NCBI GenBank assembly: GCA_947497895.1 | Contig: CANMIL010000002.1 | Coordinates: 124,001 to 188,000 of the forward strand | Length of the DNA: 64,000 bases | Direction of reading: 5' to 3' | Source of the DNA: an uncultured Tenacibaculum sp. | GTDB lineage: Bacteria > Bacteroidota > Bacteroidia > Flavobacteriales > Flavobacteriaceae | In this document: piece after piece, positions 45,610 through 55,215 of the stretch | Numbering within the stretch: position 1 is the first letter of the stretch | Layout: the number at the start of each line of letters is the position of its first letter | The notes under the pieces: generated by a model | Database searches by the model: none | What the model saw: the letters and a program-made list of their open reading frames with translations, nothing else | Told to the model about the DNA's origin: nothing | Made by a program: the position numbers and the translations under genes

Positions 45610-46707
45610 ATGTATTTTAAAAAGATAGCTCTAGGATTATTCTTAGCATTTGTTTTTTGGGGATGTAGCCAAAAATCAACGAATATTTTCACAGGTAGTA
45701 TTGTTGTTAAAAATGATAGTGATTATAAGAAGTTAGTTGCAAAAAAATATTCGGAAATCACAGGGAACCTGATCATAGATTCGGTGGTATCAATTGAAAC
45801 ATTAAAAGGCTTAGAAACGATACAAAAAATAGGAGGAGTTTTTAAGGTTGCTGAAAATGAAAATTTAACTTCATTAGAAGGTGTTAATAACCTAACAAGT
45901 GTCGGTAAGGATGTTGTTATTTTCAGTAATCCAAAACTGAAAGAATTAACAGGTTTAGATAAATTATCTAATATTAAAAGAAGCTTACTAGTTTGGTATA
46001 ACACTAAATTGGTTGATTTAACAGGGGTGAAAAAATTATCCAGTGTTAATTTTAGAATCTTTATTGCTGAAAACTATAGCTTAAAAAGTTTAAAAGGACT
46101 GGAAAACGTTAAAAATTCTGTCAAGAAAATATCTTTGATAAGTAATGATTCGTTAATCAACTTGCAAGGATTGAATGGACTCACGAATTTAGAAGGAAGT
46201 ATCCTTGAAATAGCCAGTAATAAATTGCTAGTTAATTTAGAAGGACTTGAAAACTTAAATACTATTGGAAGTGTTGAAATATCTAGGAACAACTCACTTA
46301 AAAATTTAAAAGGCTTTAATGGTTTACAATCTATAAATGGTGATTTAATCCTTAAGGAAAATCAAGGTTTAGAAAACTTAGAAGGACTAAATAAGTTAAC
46401 TACTGTAAATGGACAAATAAGTATTAATTACGGTCTGCTGAATAGTATTGAAAGCTTGAATAATTTAGAGTATGTAGGAGGTGATATTTATATAGGTGGC
46501 ACAAAATTAACGAGTTTAAAAGGTTTAGAAAATTTGAGCATGGTAGGAGGAAACCTATACATTAGATACAATGAATTACTTTCTGATTTTTGTGCCTTAA
46601 AAAAGCTATTAACAGATAGAGATATAGTCAATATATTATTCTTTACCAGTAATGCTAAAGAATTGTCTGTAAAAGAGGTTATAGAAGGAAATTGTAGCTC
46701 TAATTAA
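45610..46707 (+). CDS. lipoprotein with leucine-rich (receptor L-type) repeats
   Basis: A lipobox (FVFWGC, Cys19) marks a lipoprotein. From about residue 55 on, repeats of about 23-25 residues recur with the pattern LTSLEGVNNLTSVGKDVVIF, LKELTGLDKLSNIKRSLLVW, LVNLEGLENLNTIGSVEISR and so on, with G-L-x-x-L at a fixed place. This is the receptor L / leucine-rich-type solenoid, likely a surface binding protein. It is the last gene of the DUF4272 - DUF695 operon. Its stop is directly adjacent to the stop of the converging RNA methyltransferase gene. Confidence 0.82.
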   Translation: MYFKKIALGLFLAFVFWGCSQKSTNIFTGSIVVKNDSDYKKLVAKKYSEITGNLIIDSVVSIETLKGLETIQKIGGVFKVAENENLTSLEGVNNLTSVGKDVVIFSNPKLKELTGLDKLSNIKRSLLVWYNTKLVDLTGVKKLSSVNFRIFIAENYSLKSLKGLENVKNSVKKISLISNDSLINLQGLNGLTNLEGSILEIASNKLLVNLEGLENLNTIGSVEISRNNSLKNLKGFNGLQSINGDLILKENQGLENLEGLNKLTTVNGQISINYGLLNSIESLNNLEYVGGDIYIGGTKLTSLKGLENLSMVGGNLYIRYNELLSDFCALKKLLTDRDIVNILFFTSNAKELSVKEVIEGNCSSN

Positions 46708-47235
46708 TTATTTCAGCTTGGTAAATAAATCCCATAAAACAACACCACAACTTACTGATATGTTTAATGAGTGTTTGGTTCCGAGCTGAGGTATTTCAAT
46801 GCAAACATCAGAATTAGAAACAACTTCTTGTTGAACTCCTTTCACTTCATTACCAAAAACAACCGCAATTTTTTTCGATCCATCAGGTATAAAAGTATCG
46901 AGCATGGTGCTATTCTCAGCTTGTTCAATACTAGCAACTATAACACCATCATTTTTTAGTTTATTGACTAATTCAACGGAACTTTCAACATATTTCCATT
47001 CAACAGATTCCGTTGCGCCTAAAGCGGTTTTATGAATTTCCTTATTTGGAGGTGTTGCCGTAATACCACACAAATAAATCTTTTCAATTAAAAAAGCATC
47101 AGAAGTTCTAAATACCGAACCAATATTATTTAAACTTCGAATATTGTCTAAAACCACGATTATAGGAGTTTTAGAAGTTTCCTTAAACTCTTCTACGCTA
47201 ATCCTTCCTAACTCACTGTTTTTAAGTTTTCTCAT
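46708..47235 (-). CDS. TrmH/SpoU family RNA methyltransferase
   Basis: From the ATG at 47235 the product is 175 residues. It has the SPOUT knotted methyltransferase motifs: LDNIRSLNNIGSVFRTSDAF near 30-49 (motif 1), VVFGNEVKGV near 124-133 (motif 2) and IPQLGTKHSLNISVSCGVVL near 145-164 (motif 3). Members 2'-O-methylate tRNA or rRNA with SAM. The target is not certain. A TTG 12 bases upstream is a weaker start. It converges with the leucine-rich lipoprotein gene with no spacing. Confidence 0.88.
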   Translation of the reverse strand: MRKLKNSELGRISVEEFKETSKTPIIVVLDNIRSLNNIGSVFRTSDAFLIEKIYLCGITATPPNKEIHKTALGATESVEWKYVESSVELVNKLKNDGVIVASIEQAENSTMLDTFIPDGSKKIAVVFGNEVKGVQQEVVSNSDVCIEIPQLGTKHSLNISVSCGVVLWDLFTKLK

Positions 47236-47349
47236 ATCTAAATACAACTTTAATAATGTTGGTCAGTTGTCTATAAAGTAACTCTTAAAATCCAACAACT
47301 AATCACTTTTTTCTATCTTCGCAAAACTAATCGAAAAAAATCAAAAAAC

Positions 47350-49959
47350 TTGGCAAAAGCAAAGGCAAAAAAGGTAACCCCACTAATGCAACAATATAAC
47401 GGGATAAAAGGAAAATATCCAGATGCAATGTTATTATTTAGGGTGGGTGATTTTTATGAAACCTTTGGTGATGATGCTATCAAAGCATCTGAAGTACTAG
47501 GTATTATTTTAACCAAAAGAGGAGCCGGGAGTGAAAGTGAAACGGCTTTAGCTGGTTTTCCACATCATTCCTTAAATACGTATTTGCCAAAGTTAGTGAA
47601 GGCTGGACTTCGTGTGGCTATTTGTGATCAGTTGGAAGATCCGAAAATGACTAAAAAGATTGTAAAACGTGGTGTTACTGAATTGGTAACTCCAGGTGTT
47701 GCCTTAAACGACGATATTTTACAATCTAAATCAAATAACTTCTTAGCGGCTGTTCATTTTGGAAAGAAATTAATTGGTGTTTCTTTCTTAGATGTTTCTA
47801 CAGGAGAATATTTAATTGCTCAAGGAAATGAGGAGTATGTTGATAAACTCTTACAAAACTTTTCGCCAAGTGAAGTTTTAGTTCAAAAGCAGTTTAAACA
47901 ACGGTTTTTAGAGCTTTTTACCAATAGATTCCATACGTTTTATCTAGAAGATTGGGTGTTTCAAAAAGATTATGGATTTGAAACATTAATCAATCATTTC
48001 AAAGTAAAAAACCTAAAAGGGTTTGGTGTTGATGAGTTAGAACATGGTATTGTAGCGGGTGGAGCTGTAATGTATTACCTTTCAGAAACACAACATAACA
48101 AGTTAGAGCATATTCAATCTATTAGCAGAATTGCTGAAGACAATTATGTTTGGATGGATCGTTTTACCATAAAAAACCTTGAGTTATACGGAGGTAATTC
48201 GATGAATTCTGTTTCGTTGTTAAACATTATTGACAAAACTATTTCTCCAATGGGAGGAAGGTTGTTAAAACGATGGCTGGCACTTCCTTTAAAAGACCTA
48301 GATGCTATTAAACAGCGTCATGAATTGGTAAAGTTTTTAATTGATACTGATGCTTTTCTAGAAACCGTAACCTATCAGTTAAAGCAGATTTCTGATATTG
48401 AACGTTTGATTTCAAAGGTAGCAACAGGAAAGGTTTCGCCTAGAGAAACCGTGTTGTTAAAAGATTCATTAAAAGCAATTAATCCTATAAAAAAAGCCGC
48501 TGAGAGCAGTAAGAATGCTTCGGTGAAATTAATAGGAAGTCAGTTAAATGACTGTAAGGAGTTAATCGAAAAAATAACCACTACGGTTTTTGATGATGCT
48601 CCTGTAAATATTAATAAAGGAAATGCCATTGCAAATGGTGTTTCTGAAGAATTAGATGAGCTTCGAAGCATAGCGAATTCTGGAAAAGAATATCTTGACA
48701 ATATGTTGGCAAGAGAAACTGAAAGAACTGGAATTCCTAGCTTAAAAATAGCCTTCAACAATGTTTTTGGATATTATATTGAAGTAAGAAATACACATAA
48801 AGATAAGGTTCCTGAAGAATGGATTCGTAAGCAAACCTTGGTAAATGCCGAGCGTTATATCACAGAAGAATTAAAAGAATACGAAGCTAAAATTTTGGGT
48901 GCTGAAGAAAAAATTCAGCAATTAGAAAGTGAAATATTCAGTGAGCTTATCAATTATATTATTGGGTTTGTTCAACCAGTGCAGCACAATGCTCAGTTAA
49001 TTGCACAAATCGATTGTTTATTATCGTTTGCAACGTTAGCTATTGATAACAACTATGTGCGTCCAGTGGTTGATAAAAGTACCGATATTGAAATCAAAAA
49101 TGGGCGTCATCCTGTAATTGAAAAGCAATTGCCAATTGGTGAAGAGTATATTGCCAATGATGTAGTACTAAATAGAAATCAACAACAAGTAATCATGATT
49201 ACCGGACCCAATATGTCGGGTAAATCGGCCATTTTACGGCAAACGGCGCTAATAGTATTACTAGCTCAAATGGGAAGTTATGTACCAGCGCAAAATGCTC
49301 GAATAGGATTGGTAGACAAAATTTTTACGAGAGTAGGTGCTAGTGATAATATTTCGATGGGAGAATCTACATTTATGGTAGAAATGAACGAAACGGCTTC
49401 TATTCTGAATAATATATCGGAAAGAAGTTTGGTGTTACTCGACGAAATTGGAAGAGGAACCTCTACTTATGATGGTATTTCGATTGCTTGGGCTATTGCT
49501 GAATATTTACACGAACATCCTTCAAAAGCAAAAACACTGTTTGCCACACACTACCACGAATTAAATGAAATGACAACTACTTTTGAGCGTATCAAGAACT
49601 TCAATGTTTCAGTAAAAGAGTTGGAAGACAGTATTATATTCTTAAGAAAATTAGTAGCAGGAGGAAGTAATCACAGTTTTGGAATTCATGTAGCGAAACT
49701 TGCAGGAATGCCTTCTATGGTAATTCGAAGAGCTAACAAAATACTAAAACAGTTAGAAGAAACTCATACCCATAGCGAAGTAAAGGATACTTTAAAAAAT
49801 GTGAATAACGAAGAAATGCAGCTGAGTTTTTTCCAGTTAGATGATCCATTATTAGAAGATTTAAGAGAAGAAATACTCACTACCAATATTGATACCCTTA
49901 CACCAATTGAAGCCTTAATGAAGCTCAATGAAATTAAGCGCATGTTGGTGAAGAAGTGA
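47350..49959 (+). CDS. mutS: DNA mismatch repair protein MutS
   Basis: The 869-residue protein recognises mismatches and starts repair. The mismatch-contact FYE is at residues 35-37 in [10 protein letters not shown]. The ATPase Walker A is [17 protein letters not shown] near residues 617-633, the Walker [21 protein letters not shown] near 697-716, and [12 protein letters not shown] near 731-742. The start is TTG at 47350, as no in-frame ATG lies near. A -7 like TATCTTCG lies about 35 bases upstream. Confidence 0.97.
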   Translation: MAKAKAKKVTPLMQQYNGIKGKYPDAMLLFRVGDFYETFGDDAIKASEVLGIILTKRGAGSESETALAGFPHHSLNTYLPKLVKAGLRVAICDQLEDPKMTKKIVKRGVTELVTPGVALNDDILQSKSNNFLAAVHFGKKLIGVSFLDVSTGEYLIAQGNEEYVDKLLQNFSPSEVLVQKQFKQRFLELFTNRFHTFYLEDWVFQKDYGFETLINHFKVKNLKGFGVDELEHGIVAGGAVMYYLSETQHNKLEHIQSISRIAEDNYVWMDRFTIKNLELYGGNSMNSVSLLNIIDKTISPMGGRLLKRWLALPLKDLDAIKQRHELVKFLIDTDAFLETVTYQLKQISDIERLISKVATGKVSPRETVLLKDSLKAINPIKKAAESSKNASVKLIGSQLNDCKELIEKITTTVFDDAPVNINKGNAIANGVSEELDELRSIANSGKEYLDNMLARETERTGIPSLKIAFNNVFGYYIEVRNTHKDKVPEEWIRKQTLVNAERYITEELKEYEAKILGAEEKIQQLESEIFSELINYIIGFVQPVQHNAQLIAQIDCLLSFATLAIDNNYVRPVVDKSTDIEIKNGRHPVIEKQLPIGEEYIANDVVLNRNQQQVIMITGPNMSGKSAILRQTALIVLLAQMGSYVPAQNARIGLVDKIFTRVGASDNISMGESTFMVEMNETASILNNISERSLVLLDEIGRGTSTYDGISIAWAIAEYLHEHPSKAKTLFATHYHELNEMTTTFERIKNFNVSVKELEDSIIFLRKLVAGGSNHSFGIHVAKLAGMPSMVIRRANKILKQLEETHTHSEVKDTLKNVNNEEMQLSFFQLDDPLLEDLREEILTTNIDTLTPIEALMKLNEIKRMLVKK

Positions 49960-49999
49960 TAGGATATTGATATTTGTTTAGATAGTTTAAATTAAAAAA

Positions 50000-50494
50000 A
50001 TGGGACATAATATTTCGGCGATAATATTAAAAGGAGATTATAAAAAGGAATTAGCGGAATATTATGACTTAAAAGGTATTGATTTAGGATTTAATTTAAC
50101 TATGTTTCACATTGATCATTACTATTCTGCATATTGGCAAGAAAAACTCAATGTCGTAGGGTTTCTTGAGAAAAATAATACTAATTATTCATTATTTCCA
50201 TCCGAGCGAGTATTATTCAAAATTGCTGAGGAAATTTCATCAACTGAAATTGTATGTTTTTCGATTATCGCAACTGATTATTTTGGAGGCCAAGGAATTC
50301 AATCAGCATGTGTATACACTAAAGATACAATTGTAAATAAAGAAATAAGAACGATAAATGATGCTCTGAAGTTTTTAGGAGTTATGAGAAGTGAAAGAAA
50401 GGATGAATTTGAGATAGTAGGGTTGTCAAATCATCGTTTTAACCCTGAGTATTTGGATAAATATGCAGATCTAGCCGATGAATTGGGAGTATAA
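50000..50494 (+). CDS. hypothetical protein, 164 aa
   Basis: I do not recognise a named family. The 164-residue cytoplasmic protein begins MGHNISAIILKGDYKKELAE, which looks like a conserved start of orphan Bacteroidota proteins. It has GIDLGFNLTMFHIDHYYSAY near residues 28-47 and SIIATDYFGGQGIQSACVYT near 88-107. No signal or membrane segment is present. It follows mutS by 40 bases and may be read through from it. It converges with the 50501-50956 gene. Confidence 0.7.
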   Translation: MGHNISAIILKGDYKKELAEYYDLKGIDLGFNLTMFHIDHYYSAYWQEKLNVVGFLEKNNTNYSLFPSERVLFKIAEEISSTEIVCFSIIATDYFGGQGIQSACVYTKDTIVNKEIRTINDALKFLGVMRSERKDEFEIVGLSNHRFNPEYLDKYADLADELGV

Positions 50495-50500
50495 ATAAAA

Positions 50501-50956
50501 TCACTCAATATCATCTTCGGTATTCAAAGTTTTATCTTTACCCAGTGACTTTAAGATGTATTCATTCTTATTTATTATCTTATAATAAAAAGGACTGCCC
50601 CAATGATCTTTTAAAAGATGCTTATGTAAAGGGTTGTTTCTAATAGCTTCTTCTAAGCTATTTGGATATGTTCCATTGAAAGTCTTTTCTCTTAAAAGAA
50701 GCTCCCTAAGTTCAATTAGACGTTGTTCATTTTTATTATGAAATATAGAAAAAACATTAAACTGAACAATTGCTATTATCATTAAAGACAAAATAAAAAC
50801 AACAATGTAGGTTCTCATAAAAGGAGAAATCATTCTTTTTTTGGGAAGGTTATTTTCTCTTTCATAAGCTCTTCTTTCTTTTCGTTTTTTTAAAAACAAT
50901 AACTGCTGTATTTCTAAACCTATTTCTGCGAAAAACTCTATTAAAAAACCAATCAT
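50501..50956 (-). CDS. membrane protein with a type II secretion pseudopilin-like C-terminus
   Basis: The 151-residue protein has a basic cytoplasmic N-terminus (FLKKRKERRAYERENNLPKK), one membrane segment near residues 48-69 (TYIVVFILSLMIIAIVQF), and a C-terminal part with DHWGSPFYYKII and KSLGKDKTLNTEDDIE, which resembles the calcium-binding end of GspG major pseudopilins. It lacks a type IV prepilin leader, so it is not a normal pseudopilin. The rest of a secretion system is not present. The role is unknown. Confidence 0.68.
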   Translation of the reverse strand: MIGFLIEFFAEIGLEIQQLLFLKKRKERRAYERENNLPKKRMISPFMRTYIVVFILSLMIIAIVQFNVFSIFHNKNEQRLIELRELLLREKTFNGTYPNSLEEAIRNNPLHKHLLKDHWGSPFYYKIINKNEYILKSLGKDKTLNTEDDIE

Positions 50957-51107
50957 AAAAGATTATTTATTCATTAAATGCAATTTTAAGATACTTATAT
51001 AAATGTCAAAAAAGAAGAAGCTATTACTTAAGACATTTGATATATAACAATTCCTTATACCCAAAAGTATTAAAACAATATTTATTGTCCTATTTTTGAT
51101 CCCTATT

Positions 51108-52451
51108 ATGAACCACGATATTAGCTTTCAACGAATTAATAAATTAGCCATTCCAGCTTTAATTGCTGGTGTTGCCGAACCTTTGTTATCTACTACCGAT
51201 TTGGCTATTGTAGGAAATATTCAAACCAATGCAACTGAGAGTATTGCGGCTATTGGAATTGTAGGTGCTTTTTTATCGATGTTAATTTGGGTATTTGGTC
51301 AAACAAGAAGTGCCATTTCTTCGATAGTATCTCAATATTTAGGTGCCAATAAATTAGATAAAATTAGAGATTTGCCTGCACAAGCGGTGGTCTTGGTAGT
51401 TTCTACAAGTTTGGTGATTTTAGCCTTAAGCTACCCATTTGCTCGACAGATATTCGAGTTTTATAATGCCAAAGGAATCATTCTCGATTTTTCAATTGAA
51501 TATTACAAAATACGTGTTTTTGGTTTTCCATTTACACTGTTTGTAATTGCCATTTTCGGGGTGTTTAGAGGTTTACAAAACACTTATTATCCAATGTTGA
51601 TAGCCATTGTAGGAACTATAGTTAACATTGTGCTAGACTTTGTTTTGGTATATGGTATCGAAAACTATATTCCAGCTATGAACATTCAAGGAGCAGCGTA
51701 TGCAAGTGTTATTGCTCAGTTTATAATGGCCTTATTATCGGTGTATTTATTACTTACTAAAACATCTATTCGATTAAAATTCAGCTTACCATTCAATACT
51801 GAAATATCACGTTTCATAAGTATCATAGCAAACCTTTTTGTACGAACAATTGCTTTAAACCTAGCGCTATATTTCGGAACATCGTATGCAACAGCTTACG
51901 GAAACGAATATATTGCTGCTTATACCATTGGATTAAACCTTTGGTTAATGGGGGCTTTTATGATTGATGGCTATTCAAGTGCTGGAAACATTCTTTCAGG
52001 AAAGTTACTAGGAGCAAAAGCTTATAAAACCTTATTAAAATTAGGAAGAAAACTTATTATTTATGGATTGCTGTTTGGTGGAGTTTTAGCTTTGATAGGA
52101 TTTATATTTTATTCGTTTATCGGAAAAATATTTACCAAAGAAACATTGGTTTTAGAACAGTTTTATAATAGTTTTTGGATTATATTATTAATGCAACCTA
52201 TTTGTTCAGTAGCCTTTATTTATGATGGTATGTTCAAAGGTATGGGCGAAGCCAAACATTTGAGAAATATATTACTCTTGGCAACAACATTTGTATTTAT
52301 TCCGGTATTGATGCTTTTTGATCATTTTGATTATAAGTTATATGCTATTTGGATTGCTTTTTACTGTTGGATTATTGCTCGCGGTATTCCTTTGATTTTT
52401 ATTTTTAGAAATAAGTTTTTACCACTCGCCAAACAAGAAAAAACCGAATAG
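51108..52451 (+). CDS. MATE family efflux transporter
   Basis: From the ATG at 51108 the product is 447 residues with twelve predicted membrane segments in two halves. LAIPALIAGVAEPLLSTTDL near residues 11-30 and IQGAAYASVIAQFIMALLSV near 196 are typical of MATE Na+/H+-coupled exporters (DinF-like branch). The substrate is unknown; drugs or metabolites are likely. A -7 type TATTTTTG at 51091-51098 predicts a start of transcription only a few bases before the ATG. Confidence 0.92.
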   Translation: MNHDISFQRINKLAIPALIAGVAEPLLSTTDLAIVGNIQTNATESIAAIGIVGAFLSMLIWVFGQTRSAISSIVSQYLGANKLDKIRDLPAQAVVLVVSTSLVILALSYPFARQIFEFYNAKGIILDFSIEYYKIRVFGFPFTLFVIAIFGVFRGLQNTYYPMLIAIVGTIVNIVLDFVLVYGIENYIPAMNIQGAAYASVIAQFIMALLSVYLLLTKTSIRLKFSLPFNTEISRFISIIANLFVRTIALNLALYFGTSYATAYGNEYIAAYTIGLNLWLMGAFMIDGYSSAGNILSGKLLGAKAYKTLLKLGRKLIIYGLLFGGVLALIGFIFYSFIGKIFTKETLVLEQFYNSFWIILLMQPICSVAFIYDGMFKGMGEAKHLRNILLLATTFVFIPVLMLFDHFDYKLYAIWIAFYCWIIARGIPLIFIFRNKFLPLAKQEKTE

Positions 52452-52466
52452 AAACCATCATTAAAG

Positions 52467-52559
52467 TCATTTCGACCGCAGTGAGAAATCTATCACAATT
52501 TTTGAATATTATTTAAAGTTTTTCAGATTTCTCAGTCGTAATCATTCCTTCGAAATGAC
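52467..52559. repeat. palindromic intergenic repeat, copy 1
   Basis: GTCATTTCGACCGCAGTGAG, then GAAATCT, a middle AT part and the complementary AGATTTCTCAGTCG ... CGAAATGAC. It forms a long interrupted hairpin. The motif is of the kind that recurs between genes in many Bacteroidota. Confidence 0.75.
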
Positions 52560-52600
52560 GCATACTATGACGAATAACATACCGTAAAATCATCATTATA

Positions 52601-52691
52601 GTCATTTCGACCGTAGGGAGAAATCTATTACTATTTTTGAATAGTATTTAATGTTTTCAGATTCCTGAGTCATTATTATTCCTTCAAAATG
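52601..52691. repeat. palindromic intergenic repeat, copy 2
   Basis: Same order and orientation as copy 1, 134 bases on. GTCATTTCGACCGTAGGGAG with GAAATCT is kept. The right arm has decayed (ATTCCTGAGTC ... TTCAAAATG), so the outer pairing is lost. Confidence 0.72.
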
Positions 52692-52756
52692 TGGTTGTTT
52701 TTTATGGAGTTTTTCTACCTTAAAAATTCTTATTTTTGAAGAAATCTTATAGAAAA

Positions 52757-53524
52757 ATGACAACAACTCGACCTAACGGAAGTTTATATACTAAAATTGA
52801 AAATAAAATTGCTACTGTTGAATTTGGTCATCCAGCAAGTAATTCATTTCCTAGTGAATTATTAGAGCGTTTGGCAAATGAATTTGATTCATTATCTACC
52901 AATGATGAGGTAGCAATTATTGTATTAAAATCTGAAGGAAATAGAGCTTTTTGTGCTGGGGCTTCATTCGATGAATTGGTAGCCATTACAAACCTAGAAG
53001 ATGGTAAAAAATTCTTTTCGGGCTTTGCCAATGTGATCAACGCAATGCGTAAATGTTCAAAGCTAATTATAGGAAGAGTACAAGGTAAAACTGTTGGTGG
53101 AGGAGTAGGGCTAGCAGCTGCTTGTGATTATGTTTTAGCAACAGAACATGCCTCAATTAAACTTTCTGAATTTACGATAGGAATTGGTCCTTTTGTTATC
53201 GCTCCTGCCGTAAAACGTAAAGTTGGAATCAGTGGTTTATCAGAACTAACTTTAGATGCTACCAACTGGAAAAACGCATATTGGGCAAAAGAAAAAGGAT
53301 TGTACGCCAGAGTATTTGAAACTATGGAAGAGTTAGATAAAGAAGTTGAATTGTTTTCTGAAAAATTAGCGTCTTATAACCCTGAAGCTTTAGATGAAAT
53401 GAAAAAGGCACTTTGGATAGGCACTGAAAATTGGGATAACTTATTAATTGAAAGAGCAGAAACTTCTGGAAAATTAGTGTTATCGGAGTTTACTAAAAAA
53501 GCATTAGAAAGATTTAAAAGTTAA
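52757..53524 (+). CDS. enoyl-CoA hydratase/isomerase family protein
   Basis: From the ATG at 52757 the product is 255 residues with the crotonase fold. The oxyanion-hole segments are FCAGASFDEL near 57-66 and GKTVGGGVGLAAACDYVLAT near 105-124, and the Glu-containing SEFTIGIGPFVIAP follows. A likely role is methylglutaconyl-CoA hydration in leucine breakdown, as for similar flavobacterial genes, but the reaction is not proven. The frame runs back to a TTG at 52736 that overlaps a -7 like TATTTTTG (52731-52738), so the ATG is preferred. Confidence 0.85.
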   Translation: MTTTRPNGSLYTKIENKIATVEFGHPASNSFPSELLERLANEFDSLSTNDEVAIIVLKSEGNRAFCAGASFDELVAITNLEDGKKFFSGFANVINAMRKCSKLIIGRVQGKTVGGGVGLAAACDYVLATEHASIKLSEFTIGIGPFVIAPAVKRKVGISGLSELTLDATNWKNAYWAKEKGLYARVFETMEELDKEVELFSEKLASYNPEALDEMKKALWIGTENWDNLLIERAETSGKLVLSEFTKKALERFKS

Positions 53525-53557
53525 CTTTATTAGTGATCATAAAAGAAGAATAAACAC

Positions 53558-53594
53558 AAAAACTTCTAAATTCTTTACGGATTTAGAAGTTTTC
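53558..53594. terminator. terminator between converging genes
   Basis: AAAACTTCTAAAT, nine-base loop, ATTTAGAAGTTTT. Perfect 13-bp stem. Confidence 0.78.
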
Positions 53595-53636
53595 TAGTTT
53601 AATGAAATTATTATTAATACCTATGCGGTCATAATG

Positions 53637-54914
53637 TTAGTTGTGAATAATATCGTCTCCTCCATCGAAACCAATATCACCACTTGCTTTTCCATCGGAA
53701 TTTGGGTTACCATTAGTAACTAATAAAACGCCGGCAGCATGAGGAGAAGCCATAGAAGTACCACTTAATACACCATACCTACCATTAGGTAAAGTAGAGT
53801 TTACCTTACTTCCTGGTGCTACATAATCTATTGGAGGGTTACCCCAGTTTGAAAAGAATGACATATGATCTCTATTCGTCATAGAGGAAATGGTGTATAG
53901 ATTAACACCATTTGCTTTCGCCGGAGTAAAACTATTAGCATTACTAGAGCTATTTCCTGCTGCTATGGCTACATATACACCTGATGCTGCCAAATTAACC
54001 AATGCTTTTTCTACTGGAAAATTTGATCCGAAAGCAGGGCCTCCAAGACTTAAGTTCACAACGTCTCCAGGACTTGCGTTCTGAGCAACATAATCTACAC
54101 CAGCTAAAATATTTGCATTTGATCCGCTTCCTTGATCACTCAGAACTTTAATACCTGCCACATTAACACCTGCAGCTACACCTACAACACCAAAATTATT
54201 ATCTATAGCACCTATTGTACCTGAAACATGTGTTCCATGACCATTACCATCGTCTGGAGTTCCTTTTCCAGTAAAATCTCTAGATCTGGCAACATCAACA
54301 TTTAAGTCAGGATGATCTAAATCCACTCCTGTGTCAATAACCCAGGCTGTTTTAGAAGATCCTGAAAAATCCGTTGGACCCCCAACTCTTGCAATACCCC
54401 AAGGTGTTTTTTGCGCTTGATCTTCACCTCCAGAAACATCTCCAGTTTCATTACATAACCATGGTATAATTTGACATATTGGGTTAATTCCAAAAACAAC
54501 GTTGTCATAAACTTTATAACCTTCTTTTTTTAATTGATTTACTTGGTTGGAAGTAAGTTTTGCGGCAAAACCTAAATTAGCCTTGGAGCTATAAACATTA
54601 AGTATCGATTCTTTTTGAAAGTTCATTTTTTCAGAATTAAAAGTCTCTTCTATATAGGTTCGAACAATGTTTTGTCTTTGACTATAATCGGAAGTTCGAT
54701 TCAATAGAGCTTTGCTTTGTAATACTTTTTGTTTGTGAGATTTTCCAAATAAAACAATATACTCACCCTGTATTTTTTCGGTATTTCTAAAATTAATAAG
54801 AGAAGGATCACTTTGATTTGTATCAACCTGTTGATCTAGCTTGTTTTCATTATCGCAGGAATAGTAAAAGGCAAGAATTACTATTAATCCATAGATTAGT
54901 TTATTTTTTTTCAT
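53637..54914 (-). CDS. S8 subtilisin-family serine peptidase, lipoprotein
   Basis: A lipoprotein signal ends in FYYSC (Cys20). Residues about 48-140 form an inhibitor I9-type propeptide (EYIVLFGKSH ... GYKVYDNVVFG). The catalytic domain has Asp194 in WVIDTGVDLDH, His226 in NGHGTHVSGT, oxyanion Asn321 in AAGNSS and Ser387 in SGTSMASPHAAG. The protein ends at 425 with GGDDIIHN and no C-terminal secretion domain. It should be surface or periplasmic. Transcribed alone. Confidence 0.93.
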   Translation of the reverse strand: MKKNKLIYGLIVILAFYYSCDNENKLDQQVDTNQSDPSLINFRNTEKIQGEYIVLFGKSHKQKVLQSKALLNRTSDYSQRQNIVRTYIEETFNSEKMNFQKESILNVYSSKANLGFAAKLTSNQVNQLKKEGYKVYDNVVFGINPICQIIPWLCNETGDVSGGEDQAQKTPWGIARVGGPTDFSGSSKTAWVIDTGVDLDHPDLNVDVARSRDFTGKGTPDDGNGHGTHVSGTIGAIDNNFGVVGVAAGVNVAGIKVLSDQGSGSNANILAGVDYVAQNASPGDVVNLSLGGPAFGSNFPVEKALVNLAASGVYVAIAAGNSSSNANSFTPAKANGVNLYTISSMTNRDHMSFFSNWGNPPIDYVAPGSKVNSTLPNGRYGVLSGTSMASPHAAGVLLVTNGNPNSDGKASGDIGFDGGDDIIHN

Positions 54915-55215
54915 AATAGAAAGGTTTTTGATTAAAAATTTCGTAAAACTATAAAAACTTTAACTTTTTTTTAACATTATTGTGGTTTTTACAAAAATTA
55001 ATTTATGTTTCTAAAATATAGTTGGTGAACAATGAATAGTGGGATTTGTTGAATAAATAAAAGTATTTAACTATTTGATTTTGTGGTAATTGCAAAAAAA
55101 AATAAATATTTTTTATCCAATTTTATAAAAAAATAGTTCTCCATATAGCGAAGAAAAAGCTATCGTGGATTTAAAAATCTACAATAGCTACTAATAAAAA
55201 CAATAGTGAAAACAT
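54915..55215. other. intergenic region, 301 bp, with a terminator at 55155-55190
   Basis: AGCTATCGTGGATTT at 55158-55172 and AAATCTACAATAGCT at 55175-55189 form a strong hairpin. On the minus strand it is followed by TTTTT, so it ends the sterol-desaturase transcript. The rest is AT-rich and holds the promoter of the subtilase gene; I see no gene. Confidence 0.72.
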
